From Dehalobacter sp. CP (GTDB taxonomy: Bacteria > Bacillota_B > Desulfitobacteriia > Desulfitobacteriales > Syntrophobotulaceae), in assembly GCA_009910795.1 (NCBI GenBank), contig VMEE01000044.1:1-5540 (forward strand): a stretch of DNA of 5,540 nucleotides. Reading direction: 5' to 3'. The notes below the pieces were generated by a model, which worked only from the letters and a program-made list of their open reading frames with translations, searched no databases and was not told the DNA's origin. Shown piece by piece: positions 1-5,540 of the stretch (within the stretch, counting starts at the first letter, position 1; the number at the start of each line of letters is the position of its first letter). Made by a program: the position numbers and the translations under genes.

Positions 1-532
1 AAGGCTTTTTATATAGATGCTCCAACAAGGTATTCTTGATGGTGCACACATTTTCCAATTTGGCCATTAATATATTATCGTCATAGAGCTCGCTGACTTG
101 AAAACCAATCTTTGCATATTTATCAGAATAACAAGGAGCGATGCCGGATTTGGTGGAGCCGAATGATTTTCCCGCCAAGCGTTCTTCCTCATACTCGTCT
201 AGCAGGAGATGATAGGGCATCACCACTTGAGCACGATCGGAAATCAGCACCTTGGGCTGTGGAACACCTTTTTCGGCCAATGCGGTCATTTCCTCCAGAA
301 ATGCAGGAATGGACAAGGCCACTCCATTTCCCAAAACGCTGACGGTATGATCATAAAACACGCCAGAGGGAAGCATATGTAGCGCAAACTTTCCGTAATG
401 ATTCACAATGGTATGACCGGCATTGCGACCTCCCTGATATCGAACCACCACATCGGATTCTGCTGCCAGCATATCCGTTATCTTTCCTTTTCCTTCATCG
501 CCCCAGTTGGCGCCTACGATTGCTTTTGCCAT
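1..532 (-). CDS. purA: Adenylosuccinate synthetase, N-terminal 177 codons (runs off window)
   Basis: Catalyses the GTP-dependent joining of aspartate to IMP to give adenylosuccinate, the first committed step to AMP, in the cytoplasm. The frame is open from an ATG at 532 to the window edge. Visible motifs are the N-terminal GTP/IMP loop WGDEGKGK (residues 10-17, with D12 the expected catalytic base), QGGRNAGHT (33-41, with H40 the expected catalytic acid), LPSG (54-57), GNG (68-70), SDRAQ (98-102) and GSTKSGIAP (125-133). The last replaces the GTTGRGIGP of E. coli PurA; from memory this variant is typical of a clostridial PurA clade. The start is supported by GAGGTGA six bases upstream (539-545). 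About 250 residues of the C-terminal part are expected outside the window. The gene lies 130 bp downstream of purB on the same strand, so co-transcription is likely, with the REP-like block in the shared transcript. I see no separate promoter. Confidence 0.97.
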   Translation of the reverse strand, partial: MAKAIVGANWGDEGKGKITDMLAAESDVVVRYQGGRNAGHTIVNHYGKFALHMLPSGVFYDHTVSVLGNGVALSIPAFLEEMTALAEKGVPQPKVLISDRAQVVMPYHLLLDEYEEERLAGKSFGSTKSGIAPCYSDKYAKIGFQVSELYDDNILMAKLENVCTIKNTLLEHLYKKP

Positions 533-568
533 CTCGGTTCACCTCGTTTCCACCCATTTTTTCACATT

Positions 569-620
569 GGGGTCGGACCCCACTTTACTTTGCAAAACTA
601 ACTCTTCGGGGTCGGACCCC
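569..620. repeat. Two GGGGTC-G-GACCCC palindromes with 26-bp spacer (REP-like)
   Basis: The 13-bp palindrome GGGGTCGGACCCC occurs at 569-581 and again at 608-620. Each has perfect 6-bp arms around one central base. Both are followed by ACTTTACT on the plus strand, the start of the adjacent 31-bp repeat, so they belong to the same element family. The 26-bp spacer (582-607) differs from the tandem unit after its first eight bases. Similar GGGGTC/GACCCC plus AAAGT strings are, as I recall, common in dispersed bacterial REP-type elements linked to REP-associated tyrosine transposases (TnpA_REP); this is recollection and not a search. In the purB-purA transcript each palindrome could form a short GC hairpin. 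Confidence 0.75.
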
Positions 621-682
621 ACTTTACTATACTAAACCTGTACCTGACCCCACTTTACTATACTAAACCTGTACCTGACCCC
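621..682. repeat. Two exact 31-bp tandem repeats overlapping the 3' end of purB
   Basis: Bases 621-651 and 652-682 are identical over all 31 positions. Each unit starts ACTTTACTATAC and ends GTACCTGACCCC on the plus strand. The array continues into the palindromic block at 569-620, giving a composite repeat of 114 bp. Perfect identity suggests a recent duplication. The block covers the purB stop codon (663-665) and its last five full codons, and fills most of the 130-bp purB-purA gap. No transposase gene is present in the window, so if this is a REP-type element it is non-autonomous here. Confidence 0.9.
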
Positions 683-2105
683 GCTGGCCTAGCCGGTCTT
701 CATATTTCTTCAAAAGAGGCATTACCTCTTCTTGAATATATCGTTGGGTTTGTTGGGGCGCCATGCCCACAAATTTTTCCGGGGCCATCATGGCCTCCAT
801 TTCTTCCAGACTCATGCCGAATGCCGGATCTTGGGACAATCTCAGGAGAAGATCATTTTCTCCCCCTTGTTCCTTGACCACTTGGGCCGCCGCCATACTG
901 TGCACCCGGATTCGTTCATGAAGTTCCTGTCGGTCTTTCCCGCCCTTCACCGCCTCCATCAACAGATTTTCCGTGGCCATAAAAGGCAATTCCTCCAAAA
1001 GATGCTTCTCCATAACTTTGGGATATACCACCAAACCGGAAGCCACATTCATATAGAGTTCCAAGATGGCATCTGTGGTCAAGAAGCCCTCACTTATGGA
1101 GATTCGTTTGTTGGATGAATCGTCCAAGGTTCGCTCCAACCACTGAGACGCTGCCGTCCATTGTCCATCTATGGTTAATGTCATCACATGCCTCGCTAGG
1201 CCTGTGATTCTTTCCGAACGCATGGGGTTCCGCTTGTAGGCCATGGCCGATGAACCCACCTGATTCTCCTCGAAAGGCTCTTCCACTTCCTTTAAATGGG
1301 CCAGGAGTCGGATATCGTTGGCAAACTTATGGGCACTCACCGCAATACCCGCCAGTATTTGAAGCACCCTGGCATCGATTTTACGAGAGTAGGTCTGCCC
1401 GGATACGGGAACCACTCCCGGCATATCCATCTTTTGAGAAATCAACTGGTCCAGCTTCCGCACCTTCTCTTCGTCCCCCTGGAACAACTCATAGAAGCTG
1501 GCCTGAGTGCCGGTGGTACCCTTGGACCCCAGCAGCAGCAGTCCATCCCGAACCCCTTCCAATTCCTGAAGGTCCATCAAAAGGTCCTGTATCCACAGGG
1601 CAGCTCTCTTCCCCACCGTTACCGGCTGGGCGGGTTGGAAATGGGTAAAGCCCAAGGTAGGCAACTCCCGATATTCCATGGCAAAGCGGCTGAGGTAATC
1701 CACCACATTGACCACTTTCCCTACCAACAGGTCCAAGCCTTCCTTCATAACCAAAAGGTCCGTGTTATCCCCCACATAACAGGAGGTGGCACCCCAATGT
1801 AAAATGGGTTTGGCCAGAGGACATTGGACTCCATAGGCATACACATGAGCCATCACATCGTGGCGAATCTCTCGCTCTTTTTCCTCCGCCACCTGGTAAT
1901 TGATATCTTCTTGATGTAGTATCATTTCTTGAATTTGGGCTTCGTCAATAGGCAATCCCAGTTCTTTTTCCGCTTCCGCCAAAGCAATCCAAAGCCTTCG
2001 CCAAGTTCGAAACTTCTTCTCCTGAGAAAAGAGATATTGCATCTCCTTGCTGGGATACCGCTGAGATAGCGGGCTAATATATTTTTGGTATTCTGAAGTG
2101 CTCAT
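663..2105 (-). CDS. purB: Adenylosuccinate lyase
   Basis: Cytoplasmic fumarase/aspartase-superfamily lyase that releases fumarate from adenylosuccinate (to AMP) and from SAICAR (to AICAR). The 480-residue protein is close to human ADSL in length and motifs, unlike the shorter B. subtilis type. It shows SPLSQRY near the N-terminus, RHDVMAH (81-87), HWGATSCYVGDN (103-114), TLGFTHFQPAQ (150-160, H155 matching the catalytic His), KGTTGTQ (195-201), the superfamily signature GSSAMAYKRNPMRSE (284-298, containing the catalytic Ser) and ERTLDDSSNKRI (324-335). The ATG at 2105 has AAGGAG seven bases upstream. A good promoter lies 50-79 bases before the start. The C-terminal GQVQV and TAG stop are encoded by the 31-bp repeat, so the native C-terminus was probably different. 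This tail is beyond the catalytic motifs and should be tolerated. Confidence 0.97.
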   Translation of the reverse strand: MSTSEYQKYISPLSQRYPSKEMQYLFSQEKKFRTWRRLWIALAEAEKELGLPIDEAQIQEMILHQEDINYQVAEEKEREIRHDVMAHVYAYGVQCPLAKPILHWGATSCYVGDNTDLLVMKEGLDLLVGKVVNVVDYLSRFAMEYRELPTLGFTHFQPAQPVTVGKRAALWIQDLLMDLQELEGVRDGLLLLGSKGTTGTQASFYELFQGDEEKVRKLDQLISQKMDMPGVVPVSGQTYSRKIDARVLQILAGIAVSAHKFANDIRLLAHLKEVEEPFEENQVGSSAMAYKRNPMRSERITGLARHVMTLTIDGQWTAASQWLERTLDDSSNKRISISEGFLTTDAILELYMNVASGLVVYPKVMEKHLLEELPFMATENLLMEAVKGGKDRQELHERIRVHSMAAAQVVKEQGGENDLLLRLSQDPAFGMSLEEMEAMMAPEKFVGMAPQQTQRYIQEEVMPLLKKYEDRLGQRGQVQV

Positions 2106-2155
2106 AGGAAATCTCCTTGAAATCTTTCAAAAAACAATGAATCTTTAAAAAAGAA

Positions 2156-2184
2156 ATTATATCATTCAGATGGGTTTTTTGCAA
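2156..2184 (-). promoter_or_regulatory. Sigma-A-type promoter for purB(-purA)
   Basis: Read on the minus strand, TTGCAA (2184-2179) is followed by a 17-bp spacer and a perfect TATAAT (2161-2156). Transcription should start near 2149, giving a leader of about 43 bases that contains the purB ribosome site. The leader is too short for a purine riboswitch, and I see no PurR-type box. The direct repeat AAAGATT at 2146-2140 and 2127-2121 in the leader is of unknown meaning. No convincing terminator separates this promoter from the gene ending at 2220, so read-through from the upstream cassette is also possible. Confidence 0.8.
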
Positions 2185-2219
2185 TGGAGGAAGGCAGGAT
2201 TGGCCCTGGTCTGGCCGGA

Positions 2220-2879
2220 TTAAATGCGAAACCGCTTTCGATACTCTTCCAACATTTCCTGGCCTTTAAACAGCAGTTGGCCGCTTAGTAGAAGTATGCT
2301 CAAGGCAATGCAGATGAGAGAGGGAATGATTTGGTCCAGAATCCCGGTCAAGTAGAAGATGAGAGGCACCAGTCCCATGACAGCATGAAAAGAAGTGGAC
2401 ACCAAATAGTCCTGGGGAGAAATCCCCTTCACCTTAATAAGAATCTGCATGGTCAACATGGAAACCATGAGAAGAAGGGGCACCGCATAGTCCAAGGACC
2501 ATCCCCGCCATCCAGTGACAAAATCCCACAGCACGAAAAACAAGGACCCCAGTAGGGATTGGGTCATAAGGATGTATAGAATGCGGCTTAAATTTCGGGC
2601 TCCCAGCCCCACCGACAGCCACAAACATCCTACCCCTAGAAGCACCAAAAGAGACCAGCGTCCTGTATGGGGTAGCGCCAGATTGACCGTGACTGCACCC
2701 ACGCAGATTGCCACTCCCGAAAGAAACAGAAGCTGAAAAAACAGTCGGTATTTTTCGTAAACAGACGGAATGATGGGGAAGGCCGGAGATTCTCCCTCGC
2801 CGGTGACGCGTCCCTGGCACAAGGGACAATACTGAGAATGTCCCCGGATTTCTACCTTACATCGAGGGCACCATTTCAT
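2220..2879 (-). CDS. Zinc-ribbon, six-TM membrane protein (DUF6320-like)
   Basis: A 219-residue protein of unknown function. The N-terminus is a small zinc ribbon with CPRC (4-7) and CPLC (18-21), four Cys in a CxxC-x10-CxxC arrangement. A linker (about 25-45) follows, then six predicted membrane segments near 46-69, 75-94, 98-119, 130-150, 158-180 and 184-204, and a short basic C-terminal tail (EEYRKRFRI). This architecture, placed directly after an alcohol-acetyltransferase-like gene, matches what I recall as DUF6320 proteins of Clostridia; a Pfam search would settle it. The start ATG overlaps the stop of the upstream gene as ATGA. A GGAGGG site (2892-2887) seven bases before the ATG supports it, so translational coupling is likely. 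The zinc ribbon probably sits on the cytoplasmic side. It may be a membrane partner of the acyltransferase, which is inference from gene order alone. Confidence 0.85.
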   Translation of the reverse strand: MKWCPRCKVEIRGHSQYCPLCQGRVTGEGESPAFPIIPSVYEKYRLFFQLLFLSGVAICVGAVTVNLALPHTGRWSLLVLLGVGCLWLSVGLGARNLSRILYILMTQSLLGSLFFVLWDFVTGWRGWSLDYAVPLLLMVSMLTMQILIKVKGISPQDYLVSTSFHAVMGLVPLIFYLTGILDQIIPSLICIALSILLLSGQLLFKGQEMLEEYRKRFRI

Positions 2880-4141
2880 TGCTCATCCCTCCTGTCCAAC
2901 ATATTGCAAGCAATTTGTGCAGAGAGGCCACCATCCGTCCACAATCGCACCCATCGTCGCTGAATCTCCGGGTTCATAAAGGGGGTAGTAACCGTCACGC
3001 TTAACACATCCCCGTAGGTCACCATTGTCAGCTCCATTTTTTCCGTACTCACACACACATCCATGGCCTTGATTTCCGACGCAAAGGGCTCCTCCATCCG
3101 AATCACACCTACATTGGAAAGAATGGCGGTATTTTTCCGTTGCCCCAGGTCATAGGCAATTTTTAACGCAATATTTTTAATGAACAGGGGTACCAGCTTA
3201 ATCCCCATGTTTCGCTCAATGGCAGAAAAAAGGTTCATGCGCTCCGCTAATCGTTCCGGTCGGGTTTCTTCTTTTAATTCTTGGTCTACCCAAATGGTCA
3301 ATTCCTCCAAGTCCGGCAAATCCTTACCCTTGGGCCAGGATATTAAAATACTGTTGAAAAAGTTTCGAAGAGAATCGGTGGGATAATACTTTCGAAGATC
3401 CACAGGAATACTAATCACCAAAGGGGCTTTTTTTCTACGACGAGGCGTAAATTCTTCCCATATGGCCCGCATCAAACAGGCACACACAAAAGCGGTTAGT
3501 GTTCCCTGGTGGGATTTAGCCATGGTTAATGCTTCTTTTGCCGGCAAATGGATCCGTATGGCCTTCAGACGATTTTGCGGATACCGAATCCCACGAAGCC
3601 GAAGAGCCCGAGGACTTTTGATTCGGCGGATTTTACGTCCGGTGGTGTGATGCTCAAAGCTGTCCGCCTTCATGGCGGACAATGAAGAAGGTAATGTGAG
3701 ATGAGGAACCACCTCTTCCCAGGGAATCTCCATCCCAAGAGACAGGTACTTTAAAATCAACGCCTTAAAAAAAGAAAGTGCCCCAGCTCCATCCGACAGC
3801 ACATGAAAAACCTCCAAATTAATGGTGGATTGAAAATATGTGACATCAAAAAGCAAGGAAGGCCGATGCCCGCGATAAAGAGGTCCACAAGGCGGCCGGT
3901 CCTCTTGACGAATCTCCGGCACCAAAGATGCGTCCTCCAGATAGTGCCAAAAGATTCCTTTTTTCATGACCACCCGAAAGGCTTCAAAATCTAGGAGGGT
4001 TTCTTCCAAAGCATGTTGAAGCTGCCCGGGGTCAATTTCATGCCTCAGTTCACAGGAAAACCGAAAGACCTGGGTCTCCGAGCGATGGGTAGCGGCGGAA
4101 AACAAAATAGCCGCATTGTCCAGCTTATGCCAAGTGCGAAT
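2876..4141 (-). CDS. Condensation / alcohol-acetyltransferase-superfamily acyltransferase, probable ATT start
   Basis: A soluble CoA- or carrier-dependent acyltransferase-like protein, 421 residues from the proposed start. The hallmark active-site motif HxxxDG is present as HVLSDG (113-118), with H113 the expected general base. IPVDLRKYYP (245-254) and LSNVG (341-345) fit the second half of the condensation/PapA5/AATase fold. The first ATG/GTG/TTG in frame is TTG at 4105, but it has no ribosome site and would remove WHKLDNAA, a segment I recall as the conserved N-terminus of these clostridial proteins. The frame stays open upstream to a TAA at 4167-4165. The only plausible initiator there is ATT (4141-4139), eight bases after a perfect AGGAGG. 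The gene follows the hydrolase remnant by 34 bp and overlaps the next gene by 4 bp. Acyl donor and acceptor cannot be read from the sequence. Confidence 0.85.
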   Translation of the reverse strand: MRTWHKLDNAAILFSAATHRSETQVFRFSCELRHEIDPGQLQHALEETLLDFEAFRVVMKKGIFWHYLEDASLVPEIRQEDRPPCGPLYRGHRPSLLFDVTYFQSTINLEVFHVLSDGAGALSFFKALILKYLSLGMEIPWEEVVPHLTLPSSLSAMKADSFEHHTTGRKIRRIKSPRALRLRGIRYPQNRLKAIRIHLPAKEALTMAKSHQGTLTAFVCACLMRAIWEEFTPRRRKKAPLVISIPVDLRKYYPTDSLRNFFNSILISWPKGKDLPDLEELTIWVDQELKEETRPERLAERMNLFSAIERNMGIKLVPLFIKNIALKIAYDLGQRKNTAILSNVGVIRMEEPFASEIKAMDVCVSTEKMELTMVTYGDVLSVTVTTPFMNPEIQRRWVRLWTDGGLSAQIACNMLDRRDEQ

Positions 4142-4149
4142 GGTGACCC

Positions 4150-4155
4150 CCTCCT
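4150..4155 (-). promoter_or_regulatory. Shine-Dalgarno site that decides the acyltransferase start
   Basis: AGGAGG on the minus strand, inside a longer purine run (GAGAGGAGGGGG), ends eight bases before the ATT at 4141-4139. The in-frame TTG at 4105 is 44 bases away from this site, too far to be served by it. The only nearby ATG upstream (in GAATGAGGTAAGC) meets a stop after two codons. This is the main evidence for initiation at ATT. Confidence 0.7.
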
Positions 4156-4175
4156 CTCTTTCTGCTTACCTCATT

Positions 4176-4346
4176 CTAATCTATTTTCTTCCCTTTTTCA
4201 TCCAAAAATTCACGTACCAGTCTCAAGGTCCTCTCCACGTGAACGAATCGAATGGGGAGATTGAAATATCCATGAAGGGCATTATCCATGCGATAAAGAA
4301 CCACCCGGTTTCCCCCTTGCTTCAATTTTTCCCCATAGTCTACTCC
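4176..4346 (-). pseudogene. Detached C-terminal part of the alpha/beta hydrolase (56 codons after in-frame TAG)
   Basis: The frame of the upstream hydrolase continues without a shift past the TAG at 4349-4347 for 56 further sense codons to a second TAG (4178-4176). The translation begins GVDYGEKLKQGG and contains DNALHGYF. In HSL-type hydrolases the part after DPLRDE holds exactly such a segment, and its His (H279 in the rejoined protein) is the third member of the catalytic triad. The rejoined protein would be 310 residues, the usual family size. The segment has no start codon or ribosome site of its own. It is therefore either dead sequence or read only by stop-codon read-through. Its intact frame indicates that the stop is recent, a sequencing error, or suppressed. 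Confidence 0.85.
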
Positions 4347-5108
4347 CTAATCTCGTAAAGGGTCATGCTCCGCTGTAATCAACAAGGTGTCCGGTTGACG
4401 GGAAAAATCCTTGGCAAGAAGAGGTGCAAAATATGGGCTGATGCGATCCTCTCCATGCTGAATATATAGGTCGATGTAATCACAGATCCGCCGGGACGTC
4501 AAAAGATAGCCTTCCCCTTTCTCCTTTATCGAAGGGAAAGGAGAATTCGGCCCATGGTCGTAATAGGTGGCAGGATACAGAAGAATCTGTTTGGGTATGG
4601 AAAATTCTCCTCGGTCCCGGGCCATGAGACTGACCGCGGCGGCTAAATTTGCCCCCGCACTATCTCCCATTAAGACCAGTCCCGTCTTGCGCTTTCTCTG
4701 ATATTCCTCCACCTTTTTGGCCGCTTCATAGCAGTCCAACAGTCCGGCGGGAAAGGGGTGCTCCGGCGCCTTTAAATAGTCCACAGAAAATACCCGACGG
4801 CCGGTTTCATCCGCCAGCATGGCACAGGTTCTGGTGTAGGCATTGATGTTGCCCAGAACCCAACCTCCCCCATGAAAATATAGAATAATCTCTTCTGACC
4901 GTCTTTTTTTCGGTTCAAAAATGCGAATCGGGATTTTATGATTCTCCGATACAATGGTGTAATCCCATACTTCATAGACCCGATGTTTTCCTGTGGGAGG
5001 ATTGGCCAAATTTCGTAACCATCGATTGGCTTGAAGATTCGCCTTCAAATCCGGCTCGGCATAGGACAAAGCCTTTAATGCTGCCCTCATATATTTATTA
5101 ATGGCCAT
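4347..5108 (-). CDS. Alpha/beta hydrolase of the hormone-sensitive-lipase family, truncated by in-frame TAG
   Basis: Esterase/lipase-type serine hydrolase, 253 residues to the TAG. It shows the HSL oxyanion motif HGGGW (79-83), the nucleophile elbow GDSAG (148-152, S150) and the acid-residue region AEHDPLRD (246-253, D249). The stop falls exactly where DPLRDE normally continues, replacing the expected Glu (GAG to TAG). The catalytic His lies in the 56 codons beyond, so the product as encoded should be inactive and probably misfolded. No signal peptide is visible. The ATG at 5108 is preceded in frame by TAA at 5120-5118, so no longer N-terminus is possible. Its nearest ribosome-like site (AAAAGG) is 12 bases away, so translation may be weak. 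It leads a three-gene cassette and would supply ester hydrolysis next to an acyltransferase. Substrate unknown. Confidence 0.88.
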   Translation of the reverse strand: MAINKYMRAALKALSYAEPDLKANLQANRWLRNLANPPTGKHRVYEVWDYTIVSENHKIPIRIFEPKKRRSEEIILYFHGGGWVLGNINAYTRTCAMLADETGRRVFSVDYLKAPEHPFPAGLLDCYEAAKKVEEYQRKRKTGLVLMGDSAGANLAAAVSLMARDRGEFSIPKQILLYPATYYDHGPNSPFPSIKEKGEGYLLTSRRICDYIDLYIQHGEDRISPYFAPLLAKDFSRQPDTLLITAEHDPLRD

Positions 5109-5207
5109 ATCAACGACTTACCTTTTCTTCTTCTGTTTTATTTTTCATGATATACTTTGTTATACAAACTGCCCCACTGCCTAGACTAGGAAAATCCAGA
5201 CATTTAC

Positions 5208-5246
5208 AAAAAAATATAGTATGCTTTTCCAATATAGCATACTATA
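5208..5246 (-). terminator. Probable intrinsic terminator after the ABC ATPase gene
   Basis: Perfect 10-bp inverted repeat TATAGTATGC / GCATACTATA (5246-5237 and 5224-5215) with a 12-base loop. On the minus strand it is followed immediately by seven T (5214-5208). It lies about 50 bases after the ABC gene stop and about 100 bases before the hydrolase start. The stem is AT-rich (three G/C pairs), so termination may be weak. The symmetry could equally make it an operator for a dimeric regulator. Confidence 0.55.
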
Positions 5247-5298
5247 CCACAGTTCCCCCGATTTTCCCGACGCATTTTGCGGATACCCTTTGTATTTT

Positions 5299-5540
5299 CT
5301 ATATTATGACCACTCGCTGGGCCAACTGTTGGGCATCCTTGGGCTGATGGGTCACCAACAGCACACTGCGGTTCTTGGTATAGTGTTCCCAGCAGCGATG
5401 GATGATGCGATCCTTCAATGCCTCATCCAAGCCTTTAAAGGGTTCATCCAGTAGCAAATATCCGGCTGGATATATGAAGGCTCTGGCCATGGCCACCCGA
5501 TGTCTCATACCGCCAGAAAGTTGAGCCGGCAGTTTGTCCA
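5299..5540 (-). CDS. ABC transporter ATP-binding protein, C-terminal 79 residues (starts outside window)
   Basis: C-terminal end of an ABC ATPase, which powers membrane transport by ATP hydrolysis on the cytoplasmic side. The visible part starts DKLPAQ and contains the signature motif LSGGMRHR, Walker B plus D-loop YLLLDEPFKGLD, and the H-loop (switch His) in LLVTHQ. The Walker A and Q-loop should lie upstream, outside the window. The style (LSGGM, DEPFKGLD) resembles nitrate/taurine/thiamine-precursor-type importer ATPases of Clostridia, but the substrate cannot be assigned without the permease and binding protein. The protein ends at RVVII, soon after the H-loop and shorter than a typical ~250-residue TauB-like protein. 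All motifs expected in this half are present, so it is probably functional. A likely terminator follows, which separates it from the hydrolase cassette. Confidence 0.9.
   Translation of the reverse strand, partial: DKLPAQLSGGMRHRVAMARAFIYPAGYLLLDEPFKGLDEALKDRIIHRCWEHYTKNRSVLLVTHQPKDAQQLAQRVVII

Noticed and set aside
569..682. CRISPR array
   Set aside because: The 31-bp units are directly adjacent with no unique spacers between them.
732..1802. Plus-strand open frames of 128-168 codons
   Set aside because: They are antisense to purB, have no family motifs or ribosome sites, and purB is certain here. The same holds for the shorter plus-strand frames opposite the other genes.
2106..2219. Purine riboswitch or PurR box upstream of purB
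   Set aside because: The predicted leader is about 43 bases, too short for an aptamer, and no matching box is visible. No clear terminator for the upstream gene is seen here either.
4103..4105. TTG as the acyltransferase start
   Set aside because: No ribosome site precedes it, and it would delete the WHKLDNAA segment, while AGGAGG is ideally placed for the upstream ATT.
5180..5190. Small palindrome CCTAG-A-CTAGG before the hydrolase
   Set aside because: Only 5-bp arms and no other copy in the window; could arise by chance. No convincing -35/-10 pair was found nearby; TATAAC at 5164-5159 lacks a partner.
4176..5301. TAG read as pyrrolysine or another amino acid
   Set aside because: TAG also ends purB, the ABC ATPase and the rejoined hydrolase, so it serves as an ordinary stop here. 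The position is a conserved Glu and not a catalytic Pyl site. Suppression is left open only as a check.

Overview
The window looks like a chromosomal segment of a Gram-positive anaerobe of the Clostridia (Bacillota). The reasons are strong AGGAGG-type ribosome sites, a sigma-A-type promoter, a PurA of the clostridial type (GSTKSGIAP in place of GTTGRGIGP), a human-like PurB, and a hydrolase / alcohol-acetyltransferase-like / DUF6320-like gene trio that I recall from Clostridia. The species cannot be named from the sequence. Every supported gene lies on the minus strand, so transcription runs from high to low coordinates. Plus-strand open frames are antisense shadows.

In transcription order: (1) 5540-5299 is the C-terminal end of an ABC transporter ATPase, followed by an AT-rich hairpin with a T-run (5246-5208), a likely terminator. 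(2) 5108-2220 is a three-gene cassette: an HSL-type alpha/beta hydrolase, an acyltransferase of the condensation/alcohol-acetyltransferase superfamily with an HxxxDG motif, and a zinc-ribbon protein with six membrane segments. The last two genes overlap by 4 bp. The cassette carries two oddities about 210 bases apart. The hydrolase has an in-frame TAG that removes its catalytic His, yet its reading frame continues intact afterwards. The acyltransferase appears to begin at a non-standard ATT codon behind a very good Shine-Dalgarno site. Both are explained by a single G-to-T change on the coding strand. (3) 2184-1 is a purine-synthesis unit: a strong promoter, purB (adenylosuccinate lyase), a 114-bp repeat block, and the first 177 codons of purA (adenylosuccinate synthetase), which runs off the window.

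PurA and PurB catalyse the two steps from IMP to AMP, so their adjacency makes metabolic sense. The purB-purA junction holds two exact 31-bp tandem copies and two GGGGTC-G-GACCCC palindromes resembling REP-type elements. The purB stop codon and last five residues are encoded by this repeat. The cassette may make or remodel an acylated lipid or ester at the membrane, but its substrate is unknown. In this strain it may be decaying.
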